DNA of 64,000 nucleotides from Clostridia bacterium. GTDB lineage: Bacteria > Bacillota > Clostridia > Oscillospirales > Acutalibacteraceae. Positions within the stretch are counted from its first letter, which is position 1, and every line of letters starts with the position of its first letter. This document shows, piece after piece, positions 25,161 to 33,777 of the stretch. The notes below the pieces were generated by a model. It made no database searches. It saw nothing but the letters and a program-made list of their open reading frames with translations, and was not told where the DNA came from. The position numbers were made by a program, and so were the translations under genes. The DNA lies in contig JAFQJL010000020.1 of NCBI GenBank assembly GCA_017414965.1, positions 62,001 to 126,000 of the forward strand, read 5' to 3'.

Positions 25161-25937
25161 GTTTATCCATTCATATAACACCGCGTACATTTCGCGCACC
25201 CAGTAGGTCGGTAGCAACCAAAACTCCGTCTCGGCCGGCACAGCGGTCGAGGTAAGTCCCAACTCCGCCGCAATACAAGCGGCACGGTATTCGTGGAATT
25301 CATTGGTGACGATCGCCAGCGATTCGTTGAGTCCGTTTTCTCGAATGATTTCCAAGGAAAACTCCAGATTTTCGCGAGTGGAGGTCGATCGGTCCTCGCG
25401 GTATAGTCGCGTCTCATCCACGCCTTTGGCCACTAAATAGCGGTACATCCCCTCCGCTTCGCTGATATCCTCGCCCGAGCCTTGTCCGCCGGATAACACA
25501 CAAACAGCATCGGGGTTGTCCGACAGATAGTCGTAAGCGGCATCCAACCGTTCCCGCAGCATCAGACTTGGCGTTGTGCCGTTGACCTTACAACCCAACA
25601 CAACAACCGTCGGCGTGCCGTTTGGTTGATTGCGACACTCACTTATCATATATCCCGACACCACGCACGCCAGCAGAATCACCGCAGCCACCAACGCAGC
25701 CAAGGCAGACAACAGGATCTTCCCCGCGCGCCGCGACCAAATCCGGCAAATTGATGCGTGAACGCGATCGGCGAACAAGACATACCATCCCAAAACGGTG
25801 CATATAACCAAACCGGTTACGTTCCCTATATTCACGATATTGGCGAGCGCCAGCGGAATGAAAAACAGCGAAAATCCGCAGAAGCACGCCGCAAACGCTA
25901 TAGTTTTTCCGATGAAAATCCAAGCCTTATGTTTCAT
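25158..25937 (-). CDS. YdcF/SanA-like DUF218 membrane protein
   Basis: The 259-residue protein (MKHKAWIFIGKTIAFAACFC) has two or three N-terminal transmembrane helices (about 8-58 and 73-97) and then a DUF218 domain: VVVLGCKVNGTTPSLMLRER, VLSGGQGSGEDISEAEGMYRYL, EDRSTSTRENLEFS and IVTNEFHEYRAACIAAELG. DUF218 proteins such as ElyC and SanA act in envelope homeostasis; the domain resembles a Rossmann-like hydrolase facing outside the membrane. The adjacent IspD/TarI and CDP-glycerol genes also concern envelope polymers, but they are on the other strand. Confidence 0.88.
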   Translation of the reverse strand: MKHKAWIFIGKTIAFAACFCGFSLFFIPLALANIVNIGNVTGLVICTVLGWYVLFADRVHASICRIWSRRAGKILLSALAALVAAVILLACVVSGYMISECRNQPNGTPTVVVLGCKVNGTTPSLMLRERLDAAYDYLSDNPDAVCVLSGGQGSGEDISEAEGMYRYLVAKGVDETRLYREDRSTSTRENLEFSLEIIRENGLNESLAIVTNEFHEYRAACIAAELGLTSTAVPAETEFWLLPTYWVREMYAVLYEWIN

Positions 25938-25959
25938 GGTAATCCCTCGTTTCGACTAT

Positions 25960-25988
25960 ATTATAGCTCATTGTAGGGGTGTTTGCAA
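25960..25988 (-). promoter_or_regulatory. sigma-A promoter of the ydcF-like gene
   Basis: On the minus strand TTGCAA (complement of 25983-25988), 17 bases, TATAAT (complement of 25960-25965), 22 bases before the start codon. Confidence 0.75.
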
Positions 25989-26013
25989 GAGCGGCTTCTA
26001 ACGGCGCCGTTCC

Positions 26014-26042
26014 TTGACTTTTACAGGCTATTGGGGTATACT
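26014..26042 (+). promoter_or_regulatory. sigma-A promoter of the cytidylyltransferase operon
   Basis: TTGACT (26014-26019), 17 bases, TATACT (26037-26042), 29 bases before the ATG at 26072. It diverges from the ydcF-like promoter. Confidence 0.82.
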
Positions 26043-26071
26043 CATTCTATAAGATAAAAGGATGTGAGAGA

Positions 26072-26746
26072 ATGAAAACGTTAGGCGTTGTACTGGCCGG
26101 CGGAGTCGGCAGCCGATTTCACGGCGAAAAGCCCAAGCAGCTTATGATGCTCGGTGAAAAGCCGGTGCTCTGCCATTCGGTCGACATATTAGCGGCTGCT
26201 CCGGAAATCGACGAAGTGCTGGTTATCTCGCATATCGATTACGTTCCCTCCATTCAGCAATTGCTGGATGGGCACCCGATCGCCGTTTTAGCGGGTGGTG
26301 ACACACGCTCGGCATCCTCCGAGGTTGCCTTGGCATACGCTAACGAACATGGTTTTGATCGCATTTTGCTGCACGACGCCGCCAGACCGCTGATTGATTC
26401 GGATCTGGTATCGCGGCTTTGCGCGGCGCTGGATCAGGCGGATGCGGCCATTGCGGCGTTGCCAGCAACCGACACGATCTCGGTATCTGTCGACGGCGAA
26501 ACCATCGATCACACACCGCCGCGCGAAACGCTGTGGAGCATTCAGACACCGCAAGCGTTTTCGGTTTCGGTTTTGACAAAAGCCTACGCGTTATTTGACG
26601 CCGATCCGGCCGCTGTCGCCACCGATGACGGCGGCGTCGTACGCCGTTATCTGCCGGAAGTTCCGGTAAAACTCGTACTCGGTAGCCGTCGCGCGATGAA
26701 GCTGACCTATCCGGAAGATCTGGCGATTCTGGAAACCTTGATTTAA
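26072..26746 (+). CDS. ispD: IspD/TarI family cytidylyltransferase
   Basis: The 224-residue product (MKTLGVVLAGGVGSRFHGEK) has the CTP-binding loop G-x-G-S-R-x6-PKQ, the HDAARPLID motif, ATDTISV, ETLWSIQTPQAF and the C-terminal RRAMKLTYPEDLAI. These motifs define the IspD (methylerythritol phosphate cytidylyltransferase) and TarI (ribitol-5-phosphate cytidylyltransferase) family. The RETLWSIQTPQAF segment resembles IspD more than TarI, but the next gene is a CDP-glycerol glycerophosphotransferase, which would favour a teichoic-acid role. No ispF or tarJ lies next to it, so the function is undecided. Confidence 0.82.
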   Translation: MKTLGVVLAGGVGSRFHGEKPKQLMMLGEKPVLCHSVDILAAAPEIDEVLVISHIDYVPSIQQLLDGHPIAVLAGGDTRSASSEVALAYANEHGFDRILLHDAARPLIDSDLVSRLCAALDQADAAIAALPATDTISVSVDGETIDHTPPRETLWSIQTPQAFSVSVLTKAYALFDADPAAVATDDGGVVRRYLPEVPVKLVLGSRRAMKLTYPEDLAILETLI

Positions 26747-26756
26747 GGAGGCTTTC

Positions 26757-27917
26757 TTGTTGAAGGAAGTGCTAAAAACGCTGGTTACGTGGGGCATCCG
26801 ATGCGGACTGCGCATCTTTTGGTTGTTCCCCATCCGGCGGCGACAAGTCTTTTTTTCGGCGTATTCCGGTAATCAGTACGCCTGCAACCCAAAATACATT
26901 TCCGAGGCGTTAGCGGCTCGTTATTCGCAAAAACTACAGTTAATCTGGTGTTGGAAAGACACCGATTTTCCCGATAAGCCGCACGGTGTCCGGTTTGTGA
27001 AATTCCGGTCGCTTCGCTATTTCAAAGAGCTGCTCACCTCGCGCGTGGTGGTGTTAAACGACCTGCAACATTGCTCCTATCTGCCGTTTCGGAAAAACCA
27101 AATGCTGATCCAGACATGGCACGGCGGCGGCCTTTACAAAAAAGTCGGGCGCGACACACCGAACAACACCGTCTGGAACGATCGACGCTTGGCGCGAACA
27201 ATAAAGGATACCACGCTTTTCCTCTCGTCCTCGACCGCTTTTTCCGATACCGTCGTTCGCGGCGCGTTTGGATTTGACGGCGAGATCCGCGAGATCGGTA
27301 TGCCGCGAAACGACATTCTGCTAAACGCCGATCGCGCCGCCGACGCGGCGAAACGCGTACGATCCGCATATGGATTTTCCGAGAATCAACGCCTTCTCCT
27401 CTACGCCCCCACCTTCCGCGAAAACGGCACCGCCTGCCCACAGACACTGGATGCCGATCGATTGCTGGCCGCTTGCCAAGCACGGTTTGGCGGCGATTGG
27501 AAGTTGCTGGTACGTTCCCATTATCTGTTGGCTCACTCCGATTTGCTTTGCAGCCCGCAATGCGTTGACGCGACAGCGTATCCCGATATGCAAGAACTGC
27601 TTTGCGCCGCCGATGTGTTGGTCTCCGATTATTCCTCGTGTATTTGGGATTTTTCCCTGACCGGCAAGCCGTGTTTTATATTCGCGCCGGATCTGGATGC
27701 GTATCGGTTTGATCGTGATTTTTATATGGATATTGTCGATTGGCCATTCCCGCTTGCCAAAACCAACGATGAATTGGATTCGTACGTTCGTGCTTTTCGC
27801 GAGAAAACCTACGAAACACAAGTGTTAGCACACCACCATGCGCTTGGTAACTGCGAAAGCGGACACGCCGCCGAAACCATTGCCAAAACCATTGCCGATT
27901 TCTGCAATTCCATTTAA
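26757..27917 (+). CDS. CDP-glycerol glycerophosphotransferase family protein
   Basis: The start is TTG at 26757 or 26760, behind a strong AAGGAGG (26745-26751); no ATG is available nearby. The product of about 386 residues (MLKEVLKTLVTWGIRCGLRI) has a short hydrophobic N-terminus and the TagB/TagF-type GT-B core: IQTWHGGGLYKKVGRD, IGMPRND, LLYAPTFREN, VRSHYL and MQELLCAADVLVSDYSSCIW, followed by D-F-S-L-T-G-K-P. This family polymerises or primes glycerol- or ribitol-phosphate chains of teichoic acids and related envelope polymers. It is ten bases behind the cytidylyltransferase gene, consistent with an operon for an activated polyol. Confidence 0.88.
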   Translation: MLKEVLKTLVTWGIRCGLRIFWLFPIRRRQVFFSAYSGNQYACNPKYISEALAARYSQKLQLIWCWKDTDFPDKPHGVRFVKFRSLRYFKELLTSRVVVLNDLQHCSYLPFRKNQMLIQTWHGGGLYKKVGRDTPNNTVWNDRRLARTIKDTTLFLSSSTAFSDTVVRGAFGFDGEIREIGMPRNDILLNADRAADAAKRVRSAYGFSENQRLLLYAPTFRENGTACPQTLDADRLLAACQARFGGDWKLLVRSHYLLAHSDLLCSPQCVDATAYPDMQELLCAADVLVSDYSSCIWDFSLTGKPCFIFAPDLDAYRFDRDFYMDIVDWPFPLAKTNDELDSYVRAFREKTYETQVLAHHHALGNCESGHAAETIAKTIADFCNSI

Positions 27918-27931
27918 AGTTAGATATAACA

Positions 27932-27971
27932 AAAAACACCCCGTGTCACTCTCGTGACACGGGGTGTTTTT
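27932..27971. terminator. bidirectional terminator
   Basis: Eighteen-base arms AAAAACACCCCGTGTCAC (27932-27949) and GTGACACGGGGTGTTTTT (27954-27971), loop TCTC. It ends the rightward operon and, from the other side, the leftward surface-protein locus. Confidence 0.95.
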
Positions 27972-27973
27972 TG

Positions 27974-28087
27974 TTATTCTTCCGGAATGATGTCGGTTTC
28001 GTCCTCATCCAATTCCAGACTGACCGTCACGATCGCCGTCGCCTGCATGGCGACCATCGCGACCTCCGGCGCTTGATACGTTTTCAT
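27974..28087 (-). CDS. 37-residue peptide, paralogue of the next, unknown function
   Basis: ATG at the complement of 28085-28087 with AAAGGAG upstream. The 37-residue peptide begins MKTYQAPEVAMVAMQATAIV and ends LDEDETDIIPEE. It shares the MKxYxAPE start, a short apolar centre and the DETDII motif with the peptide encoded immediately upstream (28106-28246), so the two are paralogues. There is no signal peptide or transmembrane helix. Short MKKYxxPE-type proteins recur beside secreted proteins of gut Clostridia and Bacteroidetes without a known function; a peptide precursor or small adaptor is conceivable. Its stop lies against the terminator, making it the last gene of the locus. Confidence 0.78.
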   Translation of the reverse strand: MKTYQAPEVAMVAMQATAIVTVSLELDEDETDIIPEE

Positions 28088-28105
28088 CGTCGCATTACTC
28101 CTTTA

Positions 28106-28246
28106 TTATGCATCCGAGGGATCCACAGAGCCCGCTTCTGCCATATCTGCATAAGGATTGATGATGTCCGTTTCATCGCTTGCCGTCAGGATCGGGATCG
28201 AACGAATAACCGCCAGTTCGATCTCCGGCGCGTTATACTGTTTCAT
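28106..28246 (-). CDS. 46-residue peptide, paralogue of the next, unknown function
   Basis: ATG at the complement of 28244-28246 follows TAAGGAGGG, an excellent ribosome binding site, 12 bases after the stop of the 1542-residue secreted protein gene. The 46-residue product begins MKQYNAPEIELAVIRSIPIL, continues TASDETDIINPYADMAEAG and is acidic at its C-terminus. MKxYxAPE and DETDII are shared with the 37-residue peptide that follows. No Cys, no signal peptide and no Gly-Gly leader are present, so it is not an obvious bacteriocin or class II RiPP. The tandem arrangement and strong translation signals say that these are real genes. Confidence 0.8.
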   Translation of the reverse strand: MKQYNAPEIELAVIRSIPILTASDETDIINPYADMAEAGSVDPSDA

Positions 28247-28258
28247 CCGATTCCCTCC

Positions 28259-31200
28259 TTACGCCACATAAGCGTTAACCGCTTCTGCATACAAAATCAA
28301 GCTCGTGCAAACGTTCTTCATCTTGCCGGATCTACCCGCTTCCAATGCAGCCGGAGCCAACACGCTGAAGTTGGAGATCGTCATCGTGGTATCACCCGCG
28401 GTAATGCTGATATCGTGCGCGGTATCCAAATTCTTGGCCGTCACATCTGCCAACAGTTCCACGCAGTAGTACTCGCCCGTCGCCACCGGCGTGTAAGGCG
28501 TGTCGCCCATCGTGACAGTCACATCCGGCGTGGTAAAATACAGGCGGACTTTACTGGTATCCTGCAGCACCAACGTATAGCCAAGGAACACATCCGTGCT
28601 CAGTTTGGTATCGCTGTAAACCGGCAGGTAATCCGTAATGGTGGTCGTGTCGACCTCTTTGACCGAAACATCCGCAAACGAAATCACCGTGCCGGTGGCC
28701 CAAGCATTCGGCTGAAGCTGGATCTCCGCCCACGCCACCGAATCATGCTTATAGGTAAAGCTCACACGCTGCCACTCTTCCGTCACGTTAAAGTGGAACG
28801 AACCGTCAAACAGTCCTGATCCAACAAAGATCGGCATAACCTCCAAATTGCCGGACGAGGATTTCGCCATAAACGACACCTCGTAGGTCTTGCCCGGCTC
28901 CGTCGCATTAAACAACAGCCGAGAAGACGAAGCCACTCCCGTTAAGGACGTCATCATGAGGGTTTTGCCGTCCTTATAGGTAACATCGCTTACAGTGGCA
29001 ACGCCAACATTCGCGCCGTAATACGTGCTAAGATCCGCGCCCGTATACAGGTTGCCGTCGTCGACCTTATTCTTAAGCGAGATATTAGCAATGGAAACTA
29101 CCGTGCCGGTAGAGATTGCCGTTTGAATGTTAAACTGAACAGTCGAGTGTGCGCTCGCGGGGGTATAGGTCAAATTGAAGAATTGCCACTCGGACGTAAC
29201 ACTCACAGAACCCGCCGACTGACTACCACTCCAACCGGATACGTACATGATCGGCTGCAGTGTAATCGTGCCGGTCGATACCTTCGCCCAGAAGGAGAGA
29301 TTGTAGGTCTCACCCACCGTCACAGCAGTCATTCCTTCGTACTGGAACGAACGACCCGCCGGCACCTCGGCAATCGCCGTTGCCGTGTCGATCGTGCCAA
29401 ACGCATCGTCAGCAACGTTGTTCGTGATGCTCAGCAAATCACCGTAGAATGTGCCGGCGTTGGTTTCTTTGAAATGCTCAACCGCCTCCGGAACTTCTTT
29501 CGAAAGACCGGCAATATCTTCCGTCGAAACACCTCTGTCTGCTTCCGCCAGATTGGCGTTAGCAAGCGCCGAGGTGTTGTGGTTGAAATAGGTTTGTGCC
29601 TCTGCGCCGTAGTTAAGCAACGCCTTAGCGACGTTCGACGCTTCGTCGGAATACACGCCGTTTGCATCGTTGTAGATGCTCATCGCATACTCTTTCACCG
29701 AATAGGTCAGCGTATCGGTCTCCACGCCGTTGACGTACAACGTCGCGGTAAAGGTATCGGCCATATTCTTGGCCGCAAAATGCACCTTGGCCATATAGGT
29801 CGTGACCTCGCCCGCCTCCACGGTCGGCTCCATCGTCAACTGAACGGCATTTCGGACAAAGTCCGCCTCGTTCAGACTGACCGAGATGGCCGACGCCGGG
29901 AACGCCGACTTGATGTGCAGATTGAGGACGATGTCCTCCCCAAGCGTAGCCGTCGCACCCGCGAAGGAAGCCTCCGCCGGTACCGTCTCAATGACGCCGG
30001 CGGTGCCGGTCACCATGCCCTTGCCGGCAAAGCCGGTCGGGATACCGTCGGTCATCGCTTCAAAACCACTGTTGTCGATCGGGGAATCCGACACCTTTTC
30101 GACCGTAACATTATCGATCGACACCGTACCGTTGTAAGCACCGAAAATGATGCTGAACTTCGTGCAGGTGGCATCGGTGGTGTAACGCTCTTCTACCTTC
30201 ACCCAGCCGTCGGTCGCACCGGTGAACTGGAAGTTGGTCGGCTGTGCATACGGCGCAGCCGAATCGCCGGTCACCGCGAAAGAACGGAACATAATTTTGC
30301 TAAAAACGGTGGTCGCCGCATCCGCATCGTCTTCCATCTTAAGCCAGTAAGACACACGGTATTCAGTGGACGGTTCCACGTGGATATAATGCGCATTGTT
30401 CTGGAAAGAACCAACGCCGTAGCCACTGACCGAATTGATCTTCAGAACGTTGTTGCCGCGCTCGGCATCCGCAACCACAGAGAACGAGCCGTCCGAACCG
30501 AAGATGGAGTTACCCCAACCGGTCGTGCCGTTTTCAAAATCGCTATTGATGACGATCGGCAATTTTTCCATACAAACATCGTCGATCAGCGCCGTGCCGT
30601 TTTGAACAGCAAAAATAAACGTCAGGCGCGTAGCATCCGCACTGGAGGTATAGATTTCTTTGACCTGCACCCATCCGTCGGTATCGCCGCTACGAGCAAA
30701 ATTCGTCGGCTGAGCATACGCATCGGTCGCGTCTCCGCTGTCTGTACGCTGACGCGTCATAATCCTCGAGGAAACCGTTTCGCCCTCTTGTTTGAGCCAG
30801 TAAGAAAGCACATATTTGGTAGCCGGCTCAACCGGAATGTAGTATCCGTCTCCTTCAATCGTACCAACGCCCAGCATACCGCTTGCCGGTACAACTTGCA
30901 TTACGTTGCCACGAGAAGCATCGGTTACCACCTTCGTTTCACCCGAACCACCGAAGATGCCGCTATTAAACCAACCGGTTGTGCCTTCTTCGAAGTTGCC
31001 GTTATAAACGAGATTGTTAACCTTGATGACCTTGAGATCATCCAGATAAACCTCGCCACCCTCGGCCATCATCCGCAGCTGCAAAAGCGCCGCATCCGAG
31101 GCGGTGTTGATGGTAAACTCAACCTCTTTCCAATCGCAAGCACCCTTGACGATATTCGCATACGGAATAATCTTGGGCGCCACGTCCGAATCGGTCTTGT

Positions 31201-32887
31201 TCGCATCCTTGTACTGGCAGATGTACGGCGTCAGCGAGGCTTCTGCCGACGGAATCTTGACCACATAGGAGATGCGATAGGTGGACGACGGATCGACCGC
31301 GACATCCTTGGCCAGCGCATAGTAGCCCTGCGCCTCAATAAGCGCCGCTGCACTGCCGTCCACGCCGGCGCCGCTAACGCGGATCATTTTACCGGTATCG
31401 GTCGCCTCCAACTGCGTCGCACCGAAGCCAGTCGGCCAGCTGCCGTCCGCGCCGTTCTCAAAATCGCCGTTGGCGATCAAGCTGGTCGGTTTGTAGTTTT
31501 TCTCGATCATCACCACGTCGTCCAGATACGCCGGACCGTTCTTGACGATCATGTTGAATTCGTGCCCAGTCGTATCCGCCGCAGTGGTAAATTCAATGGT
31601 GCCACTCTGCCAATCGGCGCTGCCGTTGCTGGAGACCGTGTTATGAGCCGGCCAGCTGTTGCCATTGGTGCCATACTGCGTCGAGAAGCCCTGAATTTGC
31701 ACTTCCGCCCCTGCTTTAAAGCGGAAGTTCACCACGTATGTAGTGGACGCCTTCAGTGAGATGATCGCGTTGTACGGACGGAAATAGAGAGAGCCGTTAT
31801 CCGTCGGTGTCGCCAACACCGCCGCACTGCCGTCCACGCCGGCGCCATCCACTTTGACGTAAGTGCCGCCGGTGCCAGCACCCATATGGCCGGCGCCGAC
31901 CGGTGCCGCACCGTTGGCGCCCATTTCAAAGTCGCCGTTTTGGATGTGGTTGACGTCGCCCTCGACTTTGCGCAGGCATACGTCGTCTACCAGCACCGTA
32001 CCGGCGCCGGTCGTCATGATGCCGGGGTGAATGCTGGTCACGTCATCGTAGGATTTAAAGTGCATCGTGATCGTCTGCCACTTGGCATCCGCTGTACCGG
32101 TCATCGTGTAGGCACTGTATGGCGTGTAAGCCGTACCGCTGGGCTTTTCCGTCACAATATACGGATAAGCCGTCATGCCCTCGGGCAAGTTCACCTTGAA
32201 CGTATAGGCATAGGTCGTCGCGCCGGCCACCACGACATACGCGCCCAATGGGCGGATAACAACACTACCGGTGGTTTCTACGCTCATGGCACCGGTGCCG
32301 TTTACACCGCCATTAGCCGCATGCGTGGTGGTGATCGTACCGCCGTTGGATACAACGCTGTTATAATCCCAGACGTATGCTTTGCCGATGCCGTTCGCAT
32401 AATCCTCATCGGCCACGATGCCGGAAACCGACACCGACAGATCATCCACGTATACCAAGCCGCCCTTAGCCGTCAAACGTACGTTAAGAGCCGTCTGATC
32501 CTCCGCCGTCACAATATCGAAACTGACGGTCTGCCAGCCGGCGGTGGCACCGGTGACGGTGTAAGCCGTCAGCACTTCAGCGGTCGTGCCGCTTGTCTTA
32601 GTGTGCTGAAGATTCGGCCAGACAGACACACCCGCATCCGGAATGCGCACCTTATACGAAATCGTATAACGGGTGGTAGCCGTCACGGCGACGCTGTCGG
32701 TCATCACCATCGTAAAGGTGGCGTCGCCAGCCTTATCCGGTTTGATCACAACAGCATTGCCGTCGTAATACGTGATGCCGTCCGCGGCCGCTGCTGCCGA
32801 GCCGAGCAGTCCCATTACGGGCAGCAAGCCGCAGAGCAGTGCCACGCTGAGCACCACAGAGAGTACGCGCAAGGAAATCTTTTTCAT
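28259..32887 (-). CDS. large secreted protein with CBM4/9-like repeats
   Basis: The start is placed at MKKISLRVLSVVLSVALLCG (ATG complement of 32885-32887), giving 1542 residues; a longer in-frame extension overlaps the permease gene and has no signal peptide. A Sec signal (cleavage near residue 35) is followed by tandem jelly-roll modules of about 150 residues, each opening with a N-G-x-F-E-x-G-x-x-G-W-like motif and closing with x-Y-x-D-D-V/L (about 37, 160, 312, 469, 622 and 780), typical CBM_4_9. From about 934 a composite domain contains LLNYGAEAQTYFNHNT; two more CBM-like modules (about 1130-1400) interrupt it before the C-terminal part resumes (GYTLVLQDTSKVRLYF, ILYAEAVNAYVA). No catalytic domain, dockerin, LPxTG or membrane anchor is visible. 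It likely binds a surface or host glycan; it is co-directional with the sugar permeases. Confidence 0.87.
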   Translation of the reverse strand: MKKISLRVLSVVLSVALLCGLLPVMGLLGSAAAAADGITYYDGNAVVIKPDKAGDATFTMVMTDSVAVTATTRYTISYKVRIPDAGVSVWPNLQHTKTSGTTAEVLTAYTVTGATAGWQTVSFDIVTAEDQTALNVRLTAKGGLVYVDDLSVSVSGIVADEDYANGIGKAYVWDYNSVVSNGGTITTTHAANGGVNGTGAMSVETTGSVVIRPLGAYVVVAGATTYAYTFKVNLPEGMTAYPYIVTEKPSGTAYTPYSAYTMTGTADAKWQTITMHFKSYDDVTSIHPGIMTTGAGTVLVDDVCLRKVEGDVNHIQNGDFEMGANGAAPVGAGHMGAGTGGTYVKVDGAGVDGSAAVLATPTDNGSLYFRPYNAIISLKASTTYVVNFRFKAGAEVQIQGFSTQYGTNGNSWPAHNTVSSNGSADWQSGTIEFTTAADTTGHEFNMIVKNGPAYLDDVVMIEKNYKPTSLIANGDFENGADGSWPTGFGATQLEATDTGKMIRVSGAGVDGSAAALIEAQGYYALAKDVAVDPSSTYRISYVVKIPSAEASLTPYICQYKDANKTDSDVAPKIIPYANIVKGACDWKEVEFTINTASDAALLQLRMMAEGGEVYLDDLKVIKVNNLVYNGNFEEGTTGWFNSGIFGGSGETKVVTDASRGNVMQVVPASGMLGVGTIEGDGYYIPVEPATKYVLSYWLKQEGETVSSRIMTRQRTDSGDATDAYAQPTNFARSGDTDGWVQVKEIYTSSADATRLTFIFAVQNGTALIDDVCMEKLPIVINSDFENGTTGWGNSIFGSDGSFSVVADAERGNNVLKINSVSGYGVGSFQNNAHYIHVEPSTEYRVSYWLKMEDDADAATTVFSKIMFRSFAVTGDSAAPYAQPTNFQFTGATDGWVKVEERYTTDATCTKFSIIFGAYNGTVSIDNVTVEKVSDSPIDNSGFEAMTDGIPTGFAGKGMVTGTAGVIETVPAEASFAGATATLGEDIVLNLHIKSAFPASAISVSLNEADFVRNAVQLTMEPTVEAGEVTTYMAKVHFAAKNMADTFTATLYVNGVETDTLTYSVKEYAMSIYNDANGVYSDEASNVAKALLNYGAEAQTYFNHNTSALANANLAEADRGVSTEDIAGLSKEVPEAVEHFKETNAGTFYGDLLSITNNVADDAFGTIDTATAIAEVPAGRSFQYEGMTAVTVGETYNLSFWAKVSTGTITLQPIMYVSGWSGSQSAGSVSVTSEWQFFNLTYTPASAHSTVQFNIQTAISTGTVVSIANISLKNKVDDGNLYTGADLSTYYGANVGVATVSDVTYKDGKTLMMTSLTGVASSSRLLFNATEPGKTYEVSFMAKSSSGNLEVMPIFVGSGLFDGSFHFNVTEEWQRVSFTYKHDSVAWAEIQLQPNAWATGTVISFADVSVKEVDTTTITDYLPVYSDTKLSTDVFLGYTLVLQDTSKVRLYFTTPDVTVTMGDTPYTPVATGEYYCVELLADVTAKNLDTAHDISITAGDTTMTISNFSVLAPAALEAGRSGKMKNVCTSLILYAEAVNAYVA

Positions 32888-32934
32888 TTCACATTGCCTC
32901 TTTTCATACAAATTTTCGGAATTTATATTCCGGA

Positions 32935-33777
32935 TTAACCTTTGAGACCGTCGCTGGTCGACGTGCCGAACATAATCTGCTTCTGGAAGATGGCGTACAG
33001 AATCAAGATCGGTACCATAGCCAGCACCAACGCCGCGAACATCGGTCCATATTCGGCGTGGTAGGTCATCTGGTTGGTGAGGTTGGACAAGCCGATCGGC
33101 ACCGTATACAAGCTCTCGTCTTGCAGATACGTCAACGCCGTTTCGAAGTCGTTCCAAGCACCCATGATCTTACCCAGCATAATCATAAAGATCGCCGGTT
33201 TGGTAAAGGGAATCATAATCTTGGAGTAGATGGTCCACTCCCCTGCGCCGTCCACCAGTGCCGCTTCGATAAAGGAGTTATGCACACCCTTCATAAAGCC
33301 GACCAGTATGTAGCACGAGCCCGGAATCGCACCGACCGAACCGAGCAGAATCAAAATCCACAGGTTGTCGGTCAGGCCGAGTCCCAACAGGTGGAAGTAC
33401 CGCGGCATTAGCAGCAGCACACCCGGGATCATCATACAGAGCAGATAAAAATCGTTAAAGAACTTGCTTCCCTTATACTTGTATTTCGCCAACACGTACG
33501 AGGAAGTGGTAATCATCAAAAACGACAGAATCGTCGTGCCCACCACCACGATAAAGCTGTTGAGGAAATACGTGCCAAAATTGGACACTTCCCATGCTTC
33601 TACGTAGTTTTCCCAGCGAATTTCAGCGGGGAGCATCCACGGACTGGCGTAGAATTCCGGATTGTTCTTAAACGAGGAATAGATCATCCACACCAGCGGG
33701 AACACGATCGTGATTGACCAGAAGATCAAAAACGCACGAAGCAGGATATTGAGTAAAACGTTTCCAAACTTTTTCAT
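32935..33777 (-). CDS. sugar ABC transporter permease, MalG-type
   Basis: The 280-residue protein (MKKFGNVLLNILLRAFLIFW) has six predicted membrane helices and the cytoplasmic EAA loop EAALVDGAGEWTIYSKIMIP, the docking site for the ATPase. It belongs to the carbohydrate-uptake CUT1 permeases (MalG/LacG). It overlaps the partner permease by four bases (ATGA), so the two are translated together. The next gene downstream is the 1542-residue secreted protein, 47 bases away. Confidence 0.95.
   Translation of the reverse strand: MKKFGNVLLNILLRAFLIFWSITIVFPLVWMIYSSFKNNPEFYASPWMLPAEIRWENYVEAWEVSNFGTYFLNSFIVVVGTTILSFLMITTSSYVLAKYKYKGSKFFNDFYLLCMMIPGVLLLMPRYFHLLGLGLTDNLWILILLGSVGAIPGSCYILVGFMKGVHNSFIEAALVDGAGEWTIYSKIMIPFTKPAIFMIMLGKIMGAWNDFETALTYLQDESLYTVPIGLSNLTNQMTYHAEYGPMFAALVLAMVPILILYAIFQKQIMFGTSTSDGLKG

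Noticed and set aside
29123-31759. An open frame of 878 codons on the plus strand
   Set aside because: It is a shadow of the 1542-residue secreted protein; the same repeated codon pattern keeps the antisense frame free of stops.
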